Both the position numbers and the translations under genes were made by a program. The notes below the pieces were generated by a model. The model had not been told where the DNA came from. It worked only from the letters and a program-made list of their open reading frames with translations, and did not search any database. DNA of 64,000 nt from Anseranas semipalmata (Eukaryota; Chordata; Aves; Anseriformes; Anseranatidae), in NCBI GenBank assembly GCA_013399115.1, contig VXAA01001244.1:668855-732854 (forward strand). The letters are read 5' to 3'. Positions 48,961-62,851 of this stretch are shown here, in pieces. How positions within the stretch are numbered: position 1 is the stretch's first letter; each line of letters starts with the position of its first letter.

Positions 48961-50801
48961 CCATACATGTTAACAGGGGATGTCATACCATGTATCAGCC
49001 CTGCTGCTTGCTGTCAGAATATCACATTCTGGATTTGGGACAGGATTCATAATGCAGTACTGAAATAGCCACAGGAAACCAATGGGAGAGCTTAAAAATG
49101 TCTTCTGTACACAACCATATAAATATGTCTACTGTGAAACACTATTTATACTCTCATCTTACATGTGTAGTGGTGATAGGTAGGCAAAGGTGGACTGCAG
49201 GCTTGATCCTTTTTTTAAATGGATGTGCCACAACTAGGCCAGTGGGTCTGAGAATCACACCATCACTGGTCTAGAGCACTGGTCTGAAAGCTGAGGAGCA
49301 AGTTTAAGGTCATAAATCAAAAGATGCTACATAAAAGTCACTAAATGGCAAACTGGCTAGGAACAAATGAATGAATGAATACTGGAGCGAAATGTAACAT
49401 CTCTGAGCTAATCCCAACTTTCACCCCAAACTTTCATTCTCCAAAATACAAAACCTCACATCTTCATCTGTTTCTGCAGCAATGACACTTTCTTCTCCAC
49501 CTCTCATTCTCCAGTGATAGGTCCCTCACCAGCTGCAACAGTGCCAGTGTCATACAGGCTAATAAGGACTAGCTGTGGGAAGGTCCATATAGCTCTGCTG
49601 GCTTAAACGAGAAGAGAATCTGGCTCCCTTGAACTGATGCTACCACTTGATGTGACTACCTAGTGAGTAGGTTTTTGGAGCCTGTGTGGGACTCATTGGA
49701 GAGAATGTTGCTCACAGAGAAATACAGATGCTCCTCAAATCCAATCAACTAACTATAATGATATTGTGGAAAAGCCTAGGAATCTTGAGCGGGTTCCTCT
49801 TCTCCCCTTTGAAGGAGACACAGCTGTTCAACATCAACAAGTAAACTGATAAGGGGCTTGACATAGCAACAGTCAAAGCCTTCTGTCTTATTTTATTGCT
49901 GAGGAATTCCTTCACATTATTTCCACGGGGGCTTTTAAAAAGGGATGATGCTGTTTTGTTGGCTGTTTGTCCTCTAACACTGTGGAGGGGAGAAGTCCTT
50001 TCACTTGATGCACCGTGCTGGCAGTCAGGATGCTCAGGGTGCTGTTGTCAGTTTTGCCTCAGATTCCTGCCTGTGCTAGGGTGAGTTGTTTATGCTCTCC
50101 GTGCATCCTTTATCCCACAGGATTAAAAGGGAGGCATAATAGTTATCTACGAGATTATCTGTTGTTAACTGGGACATGCCAGAAACTATACCAGGCACCT
50201 TACAGTACCAGGGGAGATGGTGTGCTCAGCTGGGCATGCCAAGCTGTGATGTGTTGTGTTGGCCCTGTGGGACACTGGCTGGATGCCATCATTGTGAGGA
50301 CTCACATCTCAGGGCAAGGAGGGATGTTCAGGGCAGAGACACGTGGGATGTGCCACGCTCCAACAACTCACGTAATGCTTTCATGTACTGCAAGTTGATA
50401 GGGAAGTTGAGAGATTGCTATGTGCTACCCCTGGGACAGGATATCAGCCCCGGGGATCAGGGACATAGCACAGAGCCACTTTCACCCTTATGTAAGCTGT
50501 GCTGATGGCACAAGACATGCTTGTCCCCCTAATACTGCGGCACCTTGACTTCTGGTCTTTCCCACACCAGTTCATCGGACACAATGTTCGTGCCACTGAT
50601 TCATCTGGCCCGCTAGTTTGCAAAAACACTTGCAAGCAAAAAAGGATCACCAAACTGAAACTTACTGTCCCCTTGGAAGATCTGCAGAGGTGATTTAGTT
50701 CAACACGAATCACTTTTGTCGTGAGTTTTTCCTGAGGGTGAATCCTATTTTAATAATTTAGTACGATAAAAAAATAAAAACAAAAAGGAGGGAAAAGAAA
50801 A

Positions 50802-51100
50802 ATCAGAATCATCTAGGCTGGAAAAGACCTTCAAGATCATCAAGTCTAACAATCAACCCAATCTACCGAGTCCTGTCACAAAACCATGCCCCTTAGTGCC
50901 ACCTCCACATGTGTCTTGAATACCTCCAAGGATAGGGACTCCACAACTTGCCTTGGCAGCCTGTTCCAATGCTTGACCACCATTTCCATGAAGAAATTCT
51001 TCCTGATAGCCAATCTAAACCTCCCCTGGTGCAACCTGAAGCCATTTCCCTGTGTTCTATCACTAGTTACCTGAGAAAAGAGACCAATACGCAAAAATAG
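50802..51100 (-). mobile_element. CR1 LINE, 3' end with ORF2 C-terminal relic
   Basis: Read on the minus strand, this is the tail of a chicken-repeat-1 (CR1) non-LTR retrotransposon. The frame 51094-50876 (72 codons) carries the C-terminal signature of CR1 ORF2, including the peptides [20 protein letters not shown] and [10 protein letters not shown], just after the reverse-transcriptase region. Downstream on the element's strand comes a short 3' UTR ending near 50802, where the plus strand reads AGAATCATCTAGGCTGGAAA, the usual inverted CR1 end. The endonuclease and most of the reverse transcriptase are absent, so this is a 5'-truncated and inactive copy, the normal fate of CR1. The reading frame is still open over 72 codons, so it looks younger than the other CR1 pieces here. 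An A-rich stretch (about 50766-50800) adjoins its 3' end. The subfamily cannot be fixed by eye. Confidence 0.93.
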
Positions 51101-54100
51101 GTATGTCTTTTCTCTTTATATCCAAGATGAAATAAATTCCCAGCCAAAACCCAGGTAAACTCTGTCAGATAAGATTAATAAGTATAAGACATATTTATGG
51201 AAAACCTATAACATTAAACTATTGATTTTTGGGGCAGCACTTCTTGCCCTCAGAGGGCAGCCTGCTTTGTGCCCTGCCAAGCATCCTGTACAGGCTTGGT
51301 GGCCACGACCCATCCAAGCCTGTGTCCTCTGGGCTGGCTCCATGTCCTTTGACACCTTCTCAAAGTGCAGCTTGTGTGGAGCAGTGGTGCTAAACCGCAG
51401 TGGCTGGAGGATTTGCAAAAGGAGAGGGGGGGATTGCAAAGAACCCCCCACCCCGGGAGCAGCAGGGACAATGCAGCACTGATGTATTTGGGTTGGAGGG
51501 GGCAATTTCTGCCCCAGAAGGCTCCATAGATTGTTGCTTCTAGGGCTAATCCTACACAGGCACTGGGGCTTTCTCTAAAGCCCATGGGGCGGAGGGGGGG
51601 AGACATGTTATGCTGGCACAGAGCTGATGAACCTTCCTCCACAGTGGAGGGAAAAGAGCTGTGTAGTGGATTCCAATCATATATCATTAGCATTCATAAA
51701 ACTCATTTCCTGCTGGGAACAGCCACTGAGCACTGAAAAAAATCTAAATTTCACAGTAGATTGCCATGCAAGTTGAAATAAATCCCTGCAGCAGTGCACC
51801 GCACGCTCTGTCCTGCAGCGCAGCATGAAGTCCCAGGAAGCCCTCTAAAGGAGGTGCTGAACAGTCTGCGTTAAATGGTCATTTTCATGCAGATAAACAG
51901 TTTTTTTCATATACTATATATATGTAAATGTGTATATACGAGAAGTAGTGAAGTACCCTGGGAAATCTAATTCCTACAAATGATAGCTATTATTAGAAAG
52001 AAATAGGAGACTATTCCATCTCTGTACCATCTGTGTCGAAAAGCAGCTTTAAGGCTCTAGCATCATTGAAAAAGCTGGCAGTGCATTTTTCTTATCTGCT
52101 TCCTTCTAACAGAAAATTAGTAAAGGTTCCCTGATAGTGAGCAGCTGAATGTGTTTACCAAACTTGACCTTTAACTACACAAAATTCTGCTTTTGATTCT
52201 GTTAAAAGATGACCCAAATGTCTTCCTCATCATTTACTTTATATCTTTCCCATGCACTTATTTTTTATAGTAAATATTATAAAATATCTGATATGGTCTT
52301 GCCACCGTATTTTTCACAGTATTTTGAGCAGATAAGCCATTTCCTTACTGATAACTATACTTTGCTGAGTCAGGTCTTTGCACTCAATTATAGTGAACAG
52401 AGCAACAATCCCTCTTAGTACTAAGCAACTGCCTCTTTAAAATAATGATGAAAGCTTGAAATTTTCAGGTTTTCACTTCTGAGTTTTCTGTCAGATTCAG
52501 AACAAGATATAGTTTTCACAAATAAATGTTTTCTACAAGGATTCTTTGCTCAGTGAGCTTTGTAAGCACAGCTTGCTTGCTGAGAAGCAAGAGGCAGAGT
52601 TTGATTAATACATCAAAAACTTCAATAAAATTAAATAATTAACTGGGAAGGTGGATGCATTGCAGAAGATGTGAGAACCGGGAATGTCTTCTGCCTGCAT
52701 TGATACTGGGAACGCAACAAGTTATTGCTAATTGCAGCCCTGCACAGAACCATACAGAAGAAAACACAAAATTAACTGGTCTAGAAAGACTAGATTTTGG
52801 TTAGTATTAATGGACACAACCTCTGATACCATCGTATGGTACTGTTCTAAATCAGCATTAAATCATATATTCAGAATTAAAGACCTTTCACTTAGGCAGC
52901 TCTTTAGCTGGAATGATTTTTTTCAACTCCATAGATTTTTCACATATTTAAATTGAGTTATAATATTACAGAGCTGATCTCACCAAACTACGTGCATCCT
53001 AATTCAGCTTTCTAGTGAGGTTCTGTTTTGAATCAGAGTGAATAGCCCATCTTTGAACATAGCTGTGTCTGAAAGCTGAGGTCAAATATTGAACTTTTTT
53101 TTTCCAGTCTGGTAGTAACAGCTATACTGTTCAATGTACGCTACTGTTTGTGAAAGACATGGCATCCTATTTTTTTAAACTTCTTTTAAATAGACCTGAT
53201 TTTTGCTTCTACAAGGTAAATTTTCAATCTATTTCTCTGCTATGCAATGCATTTAAATTATATTGTGTGAATCTAGATGCTTGTTCCTTCGGCTCCCCAA
53301 CCCGTAAACATAAGCAGGGCATGCAGATGAATTACCAATGTGAAAACAGAGGTGTGAGTTTGTGCTGTAAAAGTGGCAGGTGCATTGCATGACTACAAAG
53401 GGGAACTGCTCTGTTTGGGAAGTCTGCCATAAACACAACGGCCTGAGCAGCGAGGGTTACAATGAGCTCATATGTACTTTAATATTGTTTGCCTCTCTGC
53501 TCAAATGACTCCCTGGATTATTTTGACCTCAAGAGTTCATTCCAAAAAGGTGCTTAGCTGTAAACACCACCTGCATGGTAGAGTATATCATGAGCCACCT
53601 CTGCCACTGTATTGCTTTCTTATCATTCATAATGTGAAAATTTGATTGCCCATGCAGCCAGCCTGCAGGCCCTGCAGATGGTAGACACATGTGTGCACAA
53701 TATTTGCATTTTATAGCTCTAATAAGAACAGTCAATAAAATGAGGGCTTTTCCACCTCTGTCACTATCTTGGTACAAATTATCTCTTTTTATTAGCTGTT
53801 TTATCTCTATCCCTATAATTTCCAGATGATTTTGTCTTTAAATATTTGTACTTGATTTTGGCATTAGTAAGCAGTTGGCCCACCCTTTTGTATTTTCCTG
53901 GAGCCAACATTTTCTTGGTGTTATCTAGAGTTTCAACTCATTAGCATCCCTCCCTAGTGAAGGATTAACTTTCATCTTGTCTTATCTGCAATTGTATTTG
54001 AAGTGAAAGTAACTTCTCCAGTGTAATTCTTCCTTAGGCTTGTGGCATGTGTGGGTAGAAGGTAAAGTCTGAGTTTAGAATCTGCCCTTCTCCTTGTGCC

Positions 54101-54756
54101 TGCAGTGCCCTAGGGGTATGCAGTCACCTCACCCTTGTCAAGGCATTGCACAGAGACTCTGATGTGCACCTCCAATGGTGATGGTGTTACTGTCACTGGT
54201 CACAGTGAGGGCAGGAGCGAACCTGCATTTCACACCATGCAACAGTATGCTTTGGTTTTGGTATCACTATCCAATGTTCCTACAATGAGCGTTTCTACTG
54301 ATTTATCATCTGAATCTTCAAGCATCTCCAATGAGTTGCTCAAGAATAGTTAGAACTGGTAAGGACATAACTGGATTATGACAAAAACAGCTTCTCCCAT
54401 GGTCTTATTTCTGAGTAGGCAAATGGTTGAACCTCTCTCTTCAGGGACCAAAGAAGCAGAGGTATGACACTCTTCAGACAGCAAAATATGCAAAGCTCAG
54501 TCCTACTTTCATCTAAGCAGATTGACTCATAAAAATATTTTCTATCATCTATCTGTTTTGTCTCTTCAAAAACAGTTCTGATGAAATTGCAACTTTGGGC
54601 ATTAAAACAAAAGCTTTGCCTATTTGTTTATTTGTTCAAATACCCATTCAGTATATGTCAAATAAATGATTTTTTTTTTAATATCACTTTCTGTACGAGA
54701 GAGTCATACTGGTCATGAAGGCTTGAACTGATAGCAGTTTCCACAGGTTTTTATCA
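51101..54756. other. Unique non-coding sequence
   Basis: No gene is supported. A GC-richer patch at 51220-51640 gives overlapping frames on both strands (the longest 51250-51693, -, 147 codons) with no recognised domain. The rest is AT-rich. Confidence 0.6.
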
Positions 54757-55215
54757 CATAAAAACATAAGGACAGTGGTTACACTGGAGGTCTGACTATC
54801 CCAGTGTACTGTCTCTGATGACGTCCATAAGCAAAGAATAAGAACAGAACAAGCACAGCTGATTTCCCCACTCAAACTCTCCCAGCTCCTGACCACTCTC
54901 AACTTCAGATGTGGTTTTGATGATTTAATAACCCTCAGTGGATTTCTATTCCATAAACTTGTCCAATTTCCTCTTAAACCAGTGTAAACCTTAGGAATCT
55001 ACAATATCATCATTCATGATTTTATAGACCTTGTCATTATTACCCTTGTCAGCTGCCTCTTTTCTAGAAGAGTCCTAGCTGATTTGATGGTTTCCTACAT
55101 GGGAGCTGAGAATGATTGCCATATGATTGCCACTTTGTCATGCTTCAGATCTTTTCCAGTTACTGTAAAGTACAAATTTCTCAGGTGACCAGAATAGTAC
55201 ATCACCTAGCAATTT
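54757..55215 (-). mobile_element. CR1 LINE, diverged 3' portion, inverted
   Basis: Plus-strand landmarks run in inverted CR1 order. ACATAAGGACAGTGGTTACA and a degenerate TCTGACTATCCCAGT come first (54764-54802). The phrase CCATAAACTTGTCCAATTTC follows at 54952-54971, then GATTTTATAGACCTTGTCAT at 55018-55037. Next come CTGCCTCTTTTCTAGAAGAG (55053-55072), CTTTTCCAGTTACTG (55151-55165) and AGGTGACCAGAATAG (55183-55197). This is the ORF2 C-terminal region plus 3' UTR of a CR1 element on the minus strand. Frames are disrupted. It appears older than the copy at 50.8 kb and is a separate insertion. Confidence 0.82.
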
Positions 55216-58200
55216 TCCCATGTGAAATATTCTATGCTGGGAAATGGGAGATATATGACTATCTTACATGGGTATGATCAACTCATAAATATCCTGAAGC
55301 AACTTTTTACCAAGCTTTCTTGCTCCTTCATGATATAATGGTTAGATGATGGGAACTGGAATTTAAATTGCCATTACACGAATGTCTCAATGACTTCCAT
55401 CATAGGAATGATACATTTTGTTATGTACAATGTTTACAGAATTAACAAAACATGTTCTGGAAAATTATTTTTTACGGTGCAAATGTTCTAAGAGCTTTCT
55501 GGTTAGTGTATCACTCTCATAGAATAATATCTACTTTTTATTATATTTCTGATAAGAGATTTTTAAGGAGTACTACTAGAGTAACGGCATTCAGGAATAA
55601 ATGGATTAAACAAATTATGAGTTGCTGGAGTAGATAATCCCTTTGGCTGTATGCAGTTGTGTAGAGATATAGGGAACCTAACTGCCAAAGTCCTCATTTA
55701 TACTTCACATGACCATTATTTACATGCCTTAGTCATCTTTAGATCATTTTACTGAGGATTGTGAGTATCATAATTATACTCCCACATTTAAAGCTGGGCT
55801 GAAAGTTTATTTTGTTTTAGCTCCACCGTAGTTAAATAAATGACTGTCCTTACAGCAGTATGTATGGTCTTATACATTTACTGTGAACTTGTTATTCTGT
55901 TCCTTCTCCTTTGAAAAGAATAAAAACATTTTTATTAGCACAGAGCTATGAAGGAACCAAGGGCTGTAAAAGTGATGGCACCACAAATAATAGCTCCGAT
56001 AAATATGTTTTGCTAGAATTGAGTCTACACAAATGGATACAGAAGTGATGGTTTTGCTTATCTTCTAGCCTACTCAGCTTTAAACCACATCTCTGGAAAC
56101 AATGTAGATGCGCTAGTACAATCCAAAGGAATTATAATGGCTCTAAAGTGGCTAGTCAGCTTCTGGACCAAAGCTGGTTTATGTCTACCCATGTTGGTCT
56201 CAAACAATGATGGTCTGCCCGTAGCTGTGCCTATATGTTTTCAATGGATCACAAAGGGTATGACTGGGTCAGAATCAGAACTCCAGCCCTTCATACCCAG
56301 AAGCCTTTAAGGTAACTAACATCAAATTAGCGTTTTGTGGTCAGGTCCATTTACACTAAAAAAAAAGAAAATTGCTAAATTGAGGTGCCTGACCACAAAT
56401 AATTCTTTGACTCTTATTCCATTTCTTTTTCACTTTTTGTGACATTTTTGTTTTCAAAACAAATGGTTGAGAAAATAAAGTTAGGAGGAAGAAATATGTG
56501 TATGTATGTAAGCAGGTTTCGTTGCCATAATAAATGCAACAAGATAGCTCTAGCATTCACTAGCACAGCACTGAATGACAATAGCACTGCTGCTGACAAT
56601 ATGATCACTCATTTTTATGGGAGAAAAACAGGAGCTTTTCCCTATGTTAAATTTTCATTCTCTTAATCTCAGTCACTGGTTGGTATCAAACTTCACAAAT
56701 TGGACATTTTTCTTCTCAAACCATGCATGGATGTACATTCTGATTCTACCATTAAACTTAATGGAAAAAATTTGACCCAACCATGTCAGCACATTTTTAT
56801 GAGTAAAGCCCCAGAGTCTCTTATTCAAACTCTTGGTAGCTTGTGAGTTTATATGCAGCTTTGGTATGGGCTTTTAAATAAGTGAATGTATTTTAAAACA
56901 GTATTTGTCAGAATACTATATTATTACATTTTTCCAATTCTGTTGATTTATATGTAATCTTCTAATTTCCTCCCTCTGGCCTATAAAAATGATCCTTACT
57001 GCTACGCTACTCATATAGCAAAAGCTGGCCAGCTTTAGTTCAAATAAGCTATCTGACTGATTCTATCCTGAGAGTGTTCGCATGCCAAAAATTCATTAGA
57101 TAATTATTTGTCTCCTAAATCTTCTTTCCCTCATTTTTTCCACTCTGTTGAAACCATTTCTTGACCTACAGATATGTGTCCTAATTTAACACTGTTTCCT
57201 TGTATACTATAATTGTCCTCGACCTTGCATACATTTTCTATTCATGTTTATGACATGTGGACAGCTTATACACAGTATGCTGAGAAGTATCATTATGGCT
57301 TGCCTTTCTACCAAATAAACACAAATTACAACATAAGTAATGCCCTAATTAAGTTCCATAGTATAAATATGCTCTCAGCCCTTACCTAGTGCTTTGAGAA
57401 TTTGCAGGTGACAAATACACACAGTTTTTAAATTTCCTCCGGCACTAAGAACCATACAGCTGACCCTCATTCAGTTTTCCTGCTTCTCACATTGTAAACA
57501 ATAGAAGCCATGGGTGAAACCTGTGTTAAAATTGTGCACACAGAGTAAAATTAGAGTGGGTACAGCTTCTTATCTGCTGAAAACACTAAAATATAGTTGT
57601 CTGATCCTTCAGGGTCATTTGCCACCATTCAAATGGAGGTCTCCATCAACTAGGAAGTATCATATCACTAAATCTGTTGCATAGATTTAACCTCTGAAAC
57701 CAAATTATTGCAATTAATTTAATAATTAATAATTAATTTAACAGCTTAAATGAACTTACACATTATATATATTATTAATAATATTTTTTAGTAAAAGTGC
57801 ATTTTCAGGTTAAAATGAAAACTTTGCAGATTTTTTTACTCATGTTTTTCAAACTTACTTACTTTTTTTCAAAGTTTATCCCCAAAAGTTACAAATGCTT
57901 TGGGGGATGAATTTGTTTATTTAAATGTATTTATTTGTTTTATTAAAAATATTTAGTTTCATTATATTTTCTAGTTTTCTTATCTCAAAACCCCAAATCT
58001 TTACCAAAGCAGTTCCCCCCCAAAAAACACTAGAGAGGAATGTGAGTTAGTTAGTTAACAAAACTCCTCTAAACATGTTAAAATGTCAAGATTCATTTTA
58101 AAAATAACTGGCTTTTTCATGCAGCACTGTTTATTACAATATGATTTTCATACATTTCCAGTTTACTTATTTAGTTGAATACTTTCCATCTGTTTCCTTT

Positions 58201-60365
58201 CCAGGAGCAGATATTTTGACTTCCCAGAGAGCATGTGGGCCCCATAATTAATAAATACTTACTGTGTGAGTTCTTAGGTCACTATGGCCCCTACCCTGCC
58301 ATGCTTGAAGTGAATAATAGCACAGCATTAAACAGTGACTCCCCAGTGCTATACATTTGTGGCTTCACATGGTCCTAAATGAGTGACTCCAGATTTAGAT
58401 GAGATCCATTAGCTGAGGGACATCTTTCAAGGAGCAGAAGACTCCCTGTTCATTGAACAGTAGTTTGGCAGCTCACCTATGGGCAATGTCTTCAGCTTTT
58501 CATTTAATTTCTGGCTGGGCCCATGGAGAACACAACTTTATTCACAAAGCTCTAAGCTTGCAGTCTGGTCCTGCAAGATGACGCCTTCCTAACTGGGTGT
58601 GTTGCTGGCTTTTCTTTGGCTGATGACTTTAGTTATCACTTTGCGGCCTGCCTGAAAAAGGGACTAGAACCTCCTAATGAACACTTTATCTAGGCTTCCT
58701 GTCTCCTCTGTCATTGAAAGACTAATTACTAATTTCCAGCTATGAATATTTTACATTACATCCTACTTTTTAACCCTGAGGATATTTCCTTTAGTTCACA
58801 TGTTTTAGATTTCTACAGATATCTTCATAATCCTGCAAAGGCTTCACTGAACACCTGCATGAAATAAACAGCAATTTTCCAGATAACTGCTTTTAAATAT
58901 TTGACATCCGTCATAGTAATTAAGATTTTTTTTTTCTCTGACTACTCTGCTAAAGCTAATGTGTAAGATTCTTCTTTTTCTTATATAGGATTCTTTCAAA
59001 ATTTCTGTGTCCCAGATAACTAAATAGCTGCACTTGCCCACACTTTAGTTCTTCCGTAACCCTTTAGTCTTCTTCCAAGACCTCTCTGCAGAGCCTGGAT
59101 TATGATTATTGCAATAGATGTTCTGGCTGATACCAGCTGCCCTGGTTATTTCATCATGCTGTTTATCACAATCATTTCTGGTGATCTGGGCCGACTGTGA
59201 ATGCCCAAGGGGATGTTTTTCCGAACATGCAATTATTCTCAGTGTGCCACTCCAATTGCCAGGACTAACCCCTGGCTGGTCTCTTGATTATTTAGAATTA
59301 GAGCCTGTGGCTCAGTGCTGTTGAGCTCTCTTGCCTGCCTGACCTAAATTCCATTGTACACCTGCCATTATACATTTGCTTAAATCTGGAACAAATTCTG
59401 GTACTTGATGTACTGCCAGTCTTGGTTTTTATTTGGCGATCTGACTGGGTAAGGCAATTTGTCTCTGCATCAACTCGTGGACCTGCTGCAGAAGGAAGGT
59501 GCCTGTGCCTCTGAGTCATGGAGCTCACCGGGGAGGAGGACACGTGAGGAGGGCGCAGCCTTTGCACCATGCTGCTCACCCTTCACACGCACAGCAGCAC
59601 ACAACTGACTCGCATACTGCTGCTCATGATGCTGCGCCTGCTTCCAGGCCGGTACTCCATGCACAGGAAAGTTTGAACACATAAAATGAGCATAACACTC
59701 AGAGCAAAGTTATGGATTACCAGAATAATACCATAGAACAAATACCTCCTATAGCAGTCATAATTAAAAGAGCCCAGTATAATTCAAAGTAAAAAGTTGT
59801 TTCTCAGAGAAATATGCTCACTGTTTCTACGAAGTTCTGCTTAGCTAGAAGGGATTTGTAGCCTCATTAAGATTTTTTTCTAATACATGATATAATAAAA
59901 GGTTTGCTCTTACAAATAATGACATAAATATTGTGCAGCCAAAGCCTCAGCAAAAGCTATGCCTCAGATGCAGGAGGTAGCTAAAGTACTTTCAATAGCT
60001 GGCTACAGCTCTGGGGCTATGAAGCAGGGAGCCATAGTTCTTGCCACCTACAGGTGAAGCTGTAGCCTTCTTTATTTTTACTTCAGCAACTCAAATTGAT
60101 GTGACTTTAGGCTAGCTGCTCAGAAATCTGACATACACTAAAATTAGTGAGCACTTAAACATTTTGTTATGAAGAACTTGGTCAGAGCCATAACTGGAGC
60201 TAGACTGGAAAAGTCCACAGTAGACATCAGTCCTCTCCAGAACAGCATTTGACACTGCTATTCTCTAAACCGGGATCTTTTGGGATGTTCTTGCAGCAAT
60301 ATCACAGCTGATCATGCATCTCTGCTCCCAGGCATTTTCACAAGACAATGAGAGAGCTAAAATTA
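55216..60365. other. Unique, mostly AT-rich non-coding sequence
   Basis: No gene is supported. The frames present are under 100 codons. A stretch at 56738-56830 has faint similarity to sauropsid mini-elements (a GAGTAAAGCCCC phrase at 56801) but is too weak to call. Confidence 0.6.
57700..57960. other. Very AT-rich block with 16-bp palindrome
   Basis: Dense AATTAAT and TATTTATT motifs occur here. ATATTATTAATAATAT (57769-57784) is a perfect 16-base palindrome. Such sequence melts easily and can act as a matrix-attachment-like or fragile stretch, but there is no direct evidence here. Confidence 0.4.
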
Positions 60366-60500
60366 TGGGCCAGTTTTCAAAGTGTAACATTAATCCTGGA
60401 CACCTGGAGGTTCATGCAAGAGCTGGGGCATCCTGTCCTTGGAATCAGGCACCTAAATTCTGCCACAATCCCATTTAAGTGTCTAAAACCTTGGCAAGTG
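60366..60500. mobile_element. Possible hAT-type mini-element relic
   Basis: GGGCCAGTTTTCAAAGTG (60368-60385) resembles a common hAT-like mini-element terminus (GGGCCAGATTTTCAAAG type). Downstream AATCAGGCACCTAAATTCTG (60440-60459) and a CCCATTTAAGTGTCTAAAA stretch fit its internal AGGCACCTAAA repeats. The right terminus is lost or too diverged to see. A 102-codon plus-strand frame covering this area has no other support. Confidence 0.45.
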
Positions 60501-60591
60501 GATCAGACCAAGGTGATACAGTTGTGTGAGAAGTTGAGAAGTGAAAGACTTCCTATGTTCTTAGAACACCTAAAAAGCATTAGGCTGCCCC

Positions 60592-60608
60592 TTTTTTTTT
60601 TTTTTTTT
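60592..60608. repeat. Poly(T) run, 17 bases
   Basis: Uninterrupted T run, about 100 bases after the possible hAT-type relic. Confidence 0.9.
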
Positions 60609-60829
60609 GGTAAGAAATATCCAGATTATCTCCAATATGAAATTTTATTTCAATAAAATCTACTGAAATGTACAAACAGGAATTGTTTAATTAAAATCAG
60701 GACAGTGAGAAGAGTTTCCATGTAGCCAGAAATTTTCCTGGCTCACACTATGGAATATATACTAATTAATCATTGCAACATACAATTTCAAATAATGACA
60801 CACCAGAAAAAAATCTATTGACAGAAAAA

Positions 60830-60848
60830 AGAGAGAGAGAGAGAGAGA
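60830..60848. repeat. (GA)n microsatellite
   Basis: About nine GA dinucleotides following an A run. Confidence 0.9.
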
Positions 60849-62851
60849 AACATCGTTAGGACAGATAGTAAAATGAATTATTTGTGTCAATGTGTCATCA
60901 GTAGTTTTTCAGGTAACTATAAATCTAAAATATTTCCTTGTTTCATAAAGGCGGAAGTACACTGAGAAGTATATATCAATATCATTAGCACCGGAGACTG
61001 GAATTAAATCTTCAATGTCTACATTTGAAACTTTCATTGTTGTCAAGAAATAAAGAGACAAGGAAATAAATTCTTTTCAACTGTTTGTTATTTGGGCAGG
61101 GACTTTGTCTTTCTATGTTTGTGTATAGTGCAAAGCTCATTTTGGGTGTGACGATCCTTTTAAATCTACCATTAATAATAATGTAAATAAGTTATTGGCT
61201 AAGTTCTTAAGCAATTCTGCCCTAAATTCCAGTTTGGGCTTCTTTACTTCAAAGACAATACATTGATAAGACATTTTAAATGGTCTCCTCATTTAGCTTA
61301 TTTCGTCTGTCCTGTTAGCATGTGAAATACTAGAAGTACACTTGCTCAGAGTAGGTTTTCCATAAAGATGCAGTCATTGGAGTAATGCACATCTGCAGGA
61401 AAAAAAGGAGCTCCTGGGATTAAACTTAGACCTACTGAAAATGGTTGAAATTAGGAAATAGGGATGATGACTGCCTCCTTGTTAGCTTACTGTTGTAAAT
61501 AACATGGGTTCAAGTCCTTTGACTACCATTTTTGTATTCAGCCATTGGGTTGCTGGATTGGCACTTTCTTCTTTTTGAACTGTCCTACTTTCTAGAAATA
61601 ATTATTTATGTAACAAAATTTGTGACCGTCACTCTCCTCCTAATCAGTAGTGGTATTGGTTATTCTGGTCTCTTTCAGCACTAGCAAAATCTCCACCCTG
61701 AACTGAACACTTTTTTTTCTCAGAGAGGCTCTCAATAACTTATTTTTTATCCTAAAAATTTTGACTTACTTAAACTTAGCAATGAGAAAGTTCCAGAACA
61801 GCTTTGAAATCCTGAAAGAATCGTCAACTAAATCTATGTAACATTTGTAAACTGCTGTTATTTCATTAATTCTTGTATAATTGAAATAATGAACACCTTA
61901 ATGTACTTCTTGCTATCTATATGGTTCTTCCAGATGGGAATATATCGCCCAGAGCAACACTCCACATTCCTGCTCATCATTGTAAGAAGAGATTTGCTAT
62001 GGCAAATTCTTGCTATCCCGCAGCTTGTGACCACAGCAGGACTTGTGACCAGTGTGTCATGTCTTATGAGCAAAGCTGTAGCACAAGCTATCTTTCAGAC
62101 CATCACAATTACTCATAAAGTACTTACTTCAAGATGTCATGATGTACATGAGTCAAATGCATAAATGTGTATTTTTCAAAGGAGATAAAGGGATTTGAGA
62201 TAGCTCATGGGAAGCTGGTGCCTATGCCACTGTAGTTTCCTTTCAAAATCCTAACAATACATGTTTCTGCTAGCTCTCTAATAAAGAGGAGTAGGGTTTC
62301 TACATATCTTGTGTCTTTCCAATCAAGCACCCAACTCCTCTGGGGCCTTTTAGCCTTGTAGCCTTGGAGATAACTGAAAAATGTACTGAATGCATGCCAA
62401 GCAGGAAAACAGGACAAGCAGCCTTCCAAAAGCACAGAAAACAAAGATGGGACAGGAAAAAATGAACTAGGAGAATGATAACCTTATTTCATTCTGAAGT
62501 AGTGCTTAAATAAAATAAATGGTGGTAAGATTTCTTTCCAAGTGTAACATGAGAGAGAGAGAAAGACTGAGAAAAAAATTATACATTGAATATCTGGAGT
62601 TAGCACTTTCAGTTATCCTGGAAACTCCGAAGTTTCCAAGACATCTTGCAGTAGATTATACAAATGCCTAAGAAAGAGTAAAGGTGTCTTGGAGCAGGCA
62701 GCAACCAATATGTTTATGCAGCCTTGATGGAAAGGAATGTGTTTATTCAAGCTGCTAGCCAAAATTATATATGGTAGTGGCTGTTAAGGAAGAGAAAGAA
62801 TTTATTATTTGTAATAGTGCAATGCTATTTATAAAATAATAATTAATATGC
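60849..62851. other. Unique non-coding sequence
   Basis: No gene is supported. Two overlapping plus-strand frames at 61889-62164 (91 codons) and 61921-62118 (65 codons, Cys-rich) lie in one repeat-free stretch but match no family I know. Confidence 0.6.

Larger units (their letters stand above)
48343..50801. other. Unique non-coding sequence
   Basis: No gene is supported. Overlapping frames at 49896-50713, up to 127 codons, lie on both strands in a GC-richer patch and have no recognised domain. A short GAAT repeat lies near 49367-49380. Confidence 0.6.

Noticed and set aside
50015..50505. 127- and 109-codon overlapping plus frames
   Set aside because: Both frames are open in the same GC-richer patch and neither has a domain or exon borders.
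51250..51693. 147-codon minus-strand frame with overlapping plus-strand frames
   Set aside because: GC-richer DNA has fewer stops; no family, no splice context, and antisense frames are similarly open.
61921..62118. Cys-rich 65-codon frame resembling a small zinc-binding or secreted peptide
   Set aside because: Cysteine spacing matches no known family, there is no signal peptide, and another frame overlaps it.
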